From Paracyclopina nana (taxonomy: Eukaryota > Arthropoda > Copepoda > Cyclopoida > Cyclopettidae), in assembly GCA_019096065.1 (NCBI GenBank), contig JAGUCH010000001.1, forward strand, positions 11,098,001 to 11,162,000: a stretch of DNA of 64,000 nucleotides, in the 5' to 3' direction. Position 1 is the first letter of the stretch; the number at the start of each line of letters is the position of its first letter. Below are positions 60,501-64,000 of this stretch, piece by piece. Both the position numbers and the translations under genes were made by a program. Under the pieces are notes generated by a model, which was not told where the DNA came from, did not search any database, and saw nothing but the letters and a program-made list of their open reading frames with translations.

Positions 60501-62924
60501 GGAATTTTTTTGGGAGCAATCTATACCATGTGAGGAGCAGGAGCGTGTGGCTGGATTAGGCAATTTAAAGCTAATTTGGCCGATTTTGCCGCGTTTTAGT
60601 CAAAAGTCCCCATTGTGCCAGGAAGGCTTAGGAGCCAAGTTTTGCAACCCGAAATGTGACTTCATTTCCATTGCATCTGTTTGGCCTTGATGGCCTTCTT
60701 ATCTTGAGTTCTGGATTTATTGCTTGGCTAATTTCAATAGAGGCAGTAATTTTTTAAGTGCATTTCCATGCAATTTTCTTTGAGGAAGATGAAAGAAAGG
60801 GCAGCCCTTTGTTTGATGAAATTCCACTTTTTTCCTGCTGCATCTCTGAAGTACAACAGCTAATTTTATTGCTCTATAAAATGGCTTTCTCTGAGAGGCC
60901 CAGCCGTTTGTTGAGGCAATCATTTTGGCACACTCACCTCTCCTCAGTCTTATTCTGATCCTTGGATACTGACATCCACATTAAATTCAAAGAGAATGTT
61001 TTTGAGTGCGGCTTTCAAATAGCGTAATTTTTCCTGGCTTCTGTGTTATAGTAGAAGCAAAAAAGCCATTCATCTTGACGTATTTCTTTTTTGCAAAAGA
61101 GCACGTGATCCGGATACGAATAGCCCTTCTAGTACATGTTGTTCAATTTTAGCCTTTTCAAGTATTACAAGGAATTGGGATGGCTCTTTTTCTGTGCATG
61201 TAAGATTTTTCTGTGGTGCCCTCTTGTCAAAAAATTCAGTGGCTTTGTGGAACAAATCACCATGAACAAAAGTTTTGGGCAGAATTTATGGCTGAAGTTG
61301 GCCTTAAAGTTGAACAGAAGCAATTTTTCGATTTTTTATTGCCAAACATTTAGACAAGTTAACGTTAAGCAAACACTTGCAAAATATCTCCCAAAAGCCA
61401 ACGACAGTAGACCTGAATTAGCTAGCTGAATCTGCAGCCATGTAACAATTTTTTTCTGAAAGCAAATCTCTGGCCTTAATTGGGGTTATACACAATTGTG
61501 TGCATTGTGCTCTCAAATTGGTTTTCATTTTTTTGCCCTCCGCTCATGTTGTGGGTGAAGCTCATTCCATTTGCAAAATGCATTTTTGAGCTGGAGAGCA
61601 CATTGGAGGCCACAAAAGAGACCAATTGTGGGCTAGTGTGTCTTCGTCTGAGGCATCAACTTTTATTTTGGTAGCATAGCTTGCATCAAAATATCTCATT
61701 TTCACAGATTCTTCGTCTGGATTTTTCCATCTCTTCTGAATGAGGCCACTTTTGTAATTAAAAAACTACCTGTTTTTGTAGCGAATTTTGTTTTTAGGAA
61801 AATGCGGCACCTTGCTTGTCAACGAAACTTTTAGGTTAAAAGCACTGCAGCATGCAGCAATAATTGCTCAAAAGTGGAATAAAACTACGCATTGTTTAGT
61901 ACTCTTTTTTATTAAAATTATTTAAAAGGAATAAGTTGAAGCTTTTTCGAGTTGACTAACGAGCATATCTCTAACTTCTGTCATTCATTCTATGGCATGG
62001 GTTGTATTGCTTACATTGGACGCAATTTTCTACACAGCTTGAAGACCAATGCAAATTAATTTCGTATTGGTACATATACTAGCAATTATCGTTTTTTAAA
62101 AGGTTGACACTTTGATTGTTTATGGGGATATTTGATTCATTTTTAAAGCAAACCTTTGCGACATTCTTTACCCTAACGTAATTTTACCTAAAAGGTTCTG
62201 AAGGCCAGCATGTAACAAGTCAAACTTACGGCGACAACTTATAGCTTTCTTGATTCCATAATCTTCAATCAAGCTCAGAAATGAGATTTTCCTCTCGGGA
62301 AAATTTCCATTATTTTGGTGCAGAAGCTGTGGAAATGAGATGATGAGGAAGGAGGGCCGGGCCTTCTTCGGATCTATTTGTGGTGTAATTTTGCCAAAAA
62401 GGGCTGGAAGGTCTAGAAAAGTATGTCAGACTTACTGTAGTAGCAACTTTCTTGTTGAGATAAGCTTTTGTGATCTGTTCCCACTTTGAAGTGGATCTTG
62501 TTGTTGGCCTTGAGCTGAAAAGCTTCTGCTGGCTCCTTCTGCTCGGAGAAAAGAAGGATACAAAATTGAATTGACATCTTTGCAAATGACATGCTGATGA
62601 GTCGAGTCATTTCACGCGTCAATAACTTTCAATTTACACACACATCCACAATATATTCTAGTCGCTCTGCCTTGATGTGTATGCACACCTAAAAACCTGG
62701 GGATTTTGGTGCAGCAATATGTGATGCTGCAAGACAACTCATTAGCTGTGACATTGCTTCTTTCTAATTATCAGGCTTGGATGAACCTGGATTGAACCCT
62801 GTCATCGTTTTCATCCATGGCGACAGCTACGAATGGGGCAGTGGTAACTTGTATGATGCCTCAGTACTGGCAGCTGTTGGAAAAGTGGTTGTGGTCACCC
62901 TCAATTACAGACTTGGCATTCTGG
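57589..62924 (+). CDS. Nlg: Neuroligin-like adhesion protein (copy 2), 5' part
   Basis: Exons 57589-57792 (phase 0 end), 59870-60161 (phase 1 end) and 62775-62924 (phase 1 end); the gene continues past the window. About 215 residues are visible: a signal peptide with a long basic lead (hydrophobic [15 protein letters not shown]), then [19 protein letters not shown], a Cys in [36 protein letters not shown] and [11 protein letters not shown], all neuroligin/carboxylesterase-fold landmarks. Exon 3 matches copy 1 exon 2 in length class, both phase-1 ends and sequence (GDSYEW/GESYEW). Copy 2 has an extra intron splitting the first esterase segment, since copy 1 encodes signal peptide to DCLYLN in one exon. 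The nucleophile elbow lies beyond the window, so catalytic status is unknown. The first donor (CAG|GTCAGC) is uncommon. Confidence 0.82.
57793..59869 (+). other. First intron of neuroligin-like copy 2
   Basis: A 2.1-kb phase-0 intron ending TTTTTCGTAG. A GC-rich patch with GCGCGCGC lies at 59237-59250. An open minus-strand frame over 59083-59439 shows no family resemblance. Confidence 0.5.
60162..62774 (+). other. Second intron of neuroligin-like copy 2
   Basis: A 2.6-kb phase-1 intron (G|GTAAGA to TTATCAG), like the first intron of copy 1. No recognisable repeat or gene inside. Confidence 0.5.
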
Positions 62925-64000
62925 GTAAGTGCTCTTTTTGATCTGGTCACGCTGTGCCAATATCACATTGAGGTGAGCAGCAAAGTGGCTTTTATATGAT
63001 CTCATTTGATCAATCTGGAATTGAGTTGACCTGTACAGGAGCTGAAGTGGCCCTCTAGCTTCTAGTATTTGAGGAAAATGAGCGATTGCCTGGGCTGGGA
63101 GTGAAAAAACCCTCTTTGAAGCCCTGTTAATCTCTAATCATTAGTTTCCTCTTTGCTTGTGATCAAAAGGCTTTCCTTTGAGCATGCTTCCCAAATGAGG
63201 AAGAGGAAAGGGCTCACCAAGAAGACTTTGGGTGGCCTTAAAGAAACAATATTATTGCCTCATTACCTAAACATAGTAGACAGCCAGTGCTGGAGCACAG
63301 TTTTTTCCACGAAATGTTGCTGCAATTCACTACTTTGGTCATTTACAAAATACTGTAGAACCAGCGTCTTGTTACCAAAATTACATGGAAATGCTCGAAT
63401 TTTCTATTCGCAACGAAATGTCTTCATAGTAGCAAGGCCAGGTTGAAAACAATGCATGAAAGAAGAAGGAGTTGGAGAAGAAGTTGTTGCATTAACAATG
63501 AAGTCTTGACTTGCTTTCAGACTAATTTATGAAGTGCTTTTTCCATTTTTCAACACTTCTACGGCTGGATCAATACTCAGCACAACCTCTTTCTGAAGCT
63601 ATGTACGAAATGAAAAGATAGCCCTCATTTCTTAAGAATTTTCCTGAGATCCCAGTTTTTGAGGCCCCCGAAAAAATAATATAATGCGAGCTAGATATTG
63701 CATCACAAGGACATAATAATAATGGCAAGGACACAATGTGCGCGCACCGGTTGTCGGAAAATCACAACAACGGATGTGAATGACTTATTATGGCGACATG
63801 TGCGTTGCAAGACAAAGTCTCTTTATTATTACACATTTTTTCCCTCTTTATCATCCAACTGCATCATGAGCCATTTGTACTGTCACCATGTAAATAACCA
63901 ACCCACAGGAAATTCATTTTGCGCTGAGCCTAAACAGCAGCCTCCGTGCGCCAAACTTTTGACACTAAAGGACCACATTTCCCATTCATATTCAAGCTGT
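62925..64000 (+). other. Start of the third intron of neuroligin-like copy 2
   Basis: Follows donor G|GTAAGT. No exon matching copy 1 exon 3 (nucleophile-elbow region) appears before the window ends. Confidence 0.5.

Overview
The window reads as nuclear DNA of an arthropod or close relative. Its genes are broken by GT-AG introns of two sizes (about 56-90 bp and 0.6-3 kb). It holds a Dpr-type two-Ig cell-surface gene, a family typical of arthropod and other protostome nervous systems, and two neuroligin-like genes. Base composition is AT-rich outside exons, there are no operons, and small inverted-repeat transposons are frequent. I cannot narrow the taxon further. All gene models were built by eye: exons were joined only where splice sites and codon phase agree, unless an entry says otherwise.

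Layout. 1-3875: minus-strand gene of unknown function (4 exons seen, running off the left edge). 3876-8909: no convincing gene. 8910-11559: two minus-strand membrane-protein genes, an XK-related (XKR) gene and a TMEM254-like gene. 12282-14706: minus-strand Dpr-like gene with signal peptide and two Ig domains. 17641-19190: plus-strand two-exon gene for an unrecognised type I membrane glycoprotein. 21596-35621: plus-strand neuroligin-like gene (13 exons recognised). 36266-39674: a 3.4-kb terminal-inverted-repeat element filled with tandem arrays. 40131-45304: plus-strand coding exons for an NPF-motif, Ser/Pro-rich protein. 45619-52834: a transposon-rich belt with a tRNA-Glu-like sequence, several palindromic elements and a four-family nested insertion. 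57589-62924: the 5' part of a second neuroligin-like gene, running off the right edge.

How the genes relate. Neuroligins and Dpr proteins are cell-surface adhesion proteins of neurons, and the novel membrane protein at 17641 may also be a surface protein, so the left two thirds is rich in predicted surface molecules. Both neuroligin-like genes are on the same strand and share the phase-1 intron boundaries of one matching central exon, which suggests an old tandem duplication now separated by the NPF gene and repeats. In the first copy the catalytic serine position of the esterase fold is glycine, as expected for a non-enzymatic adhesion protein. Most of the non-coding space that can be explained consists of non-autonomous DNA transposons, including a hAT-type element with perfect target duplication and an element-in-element-in-element stack.
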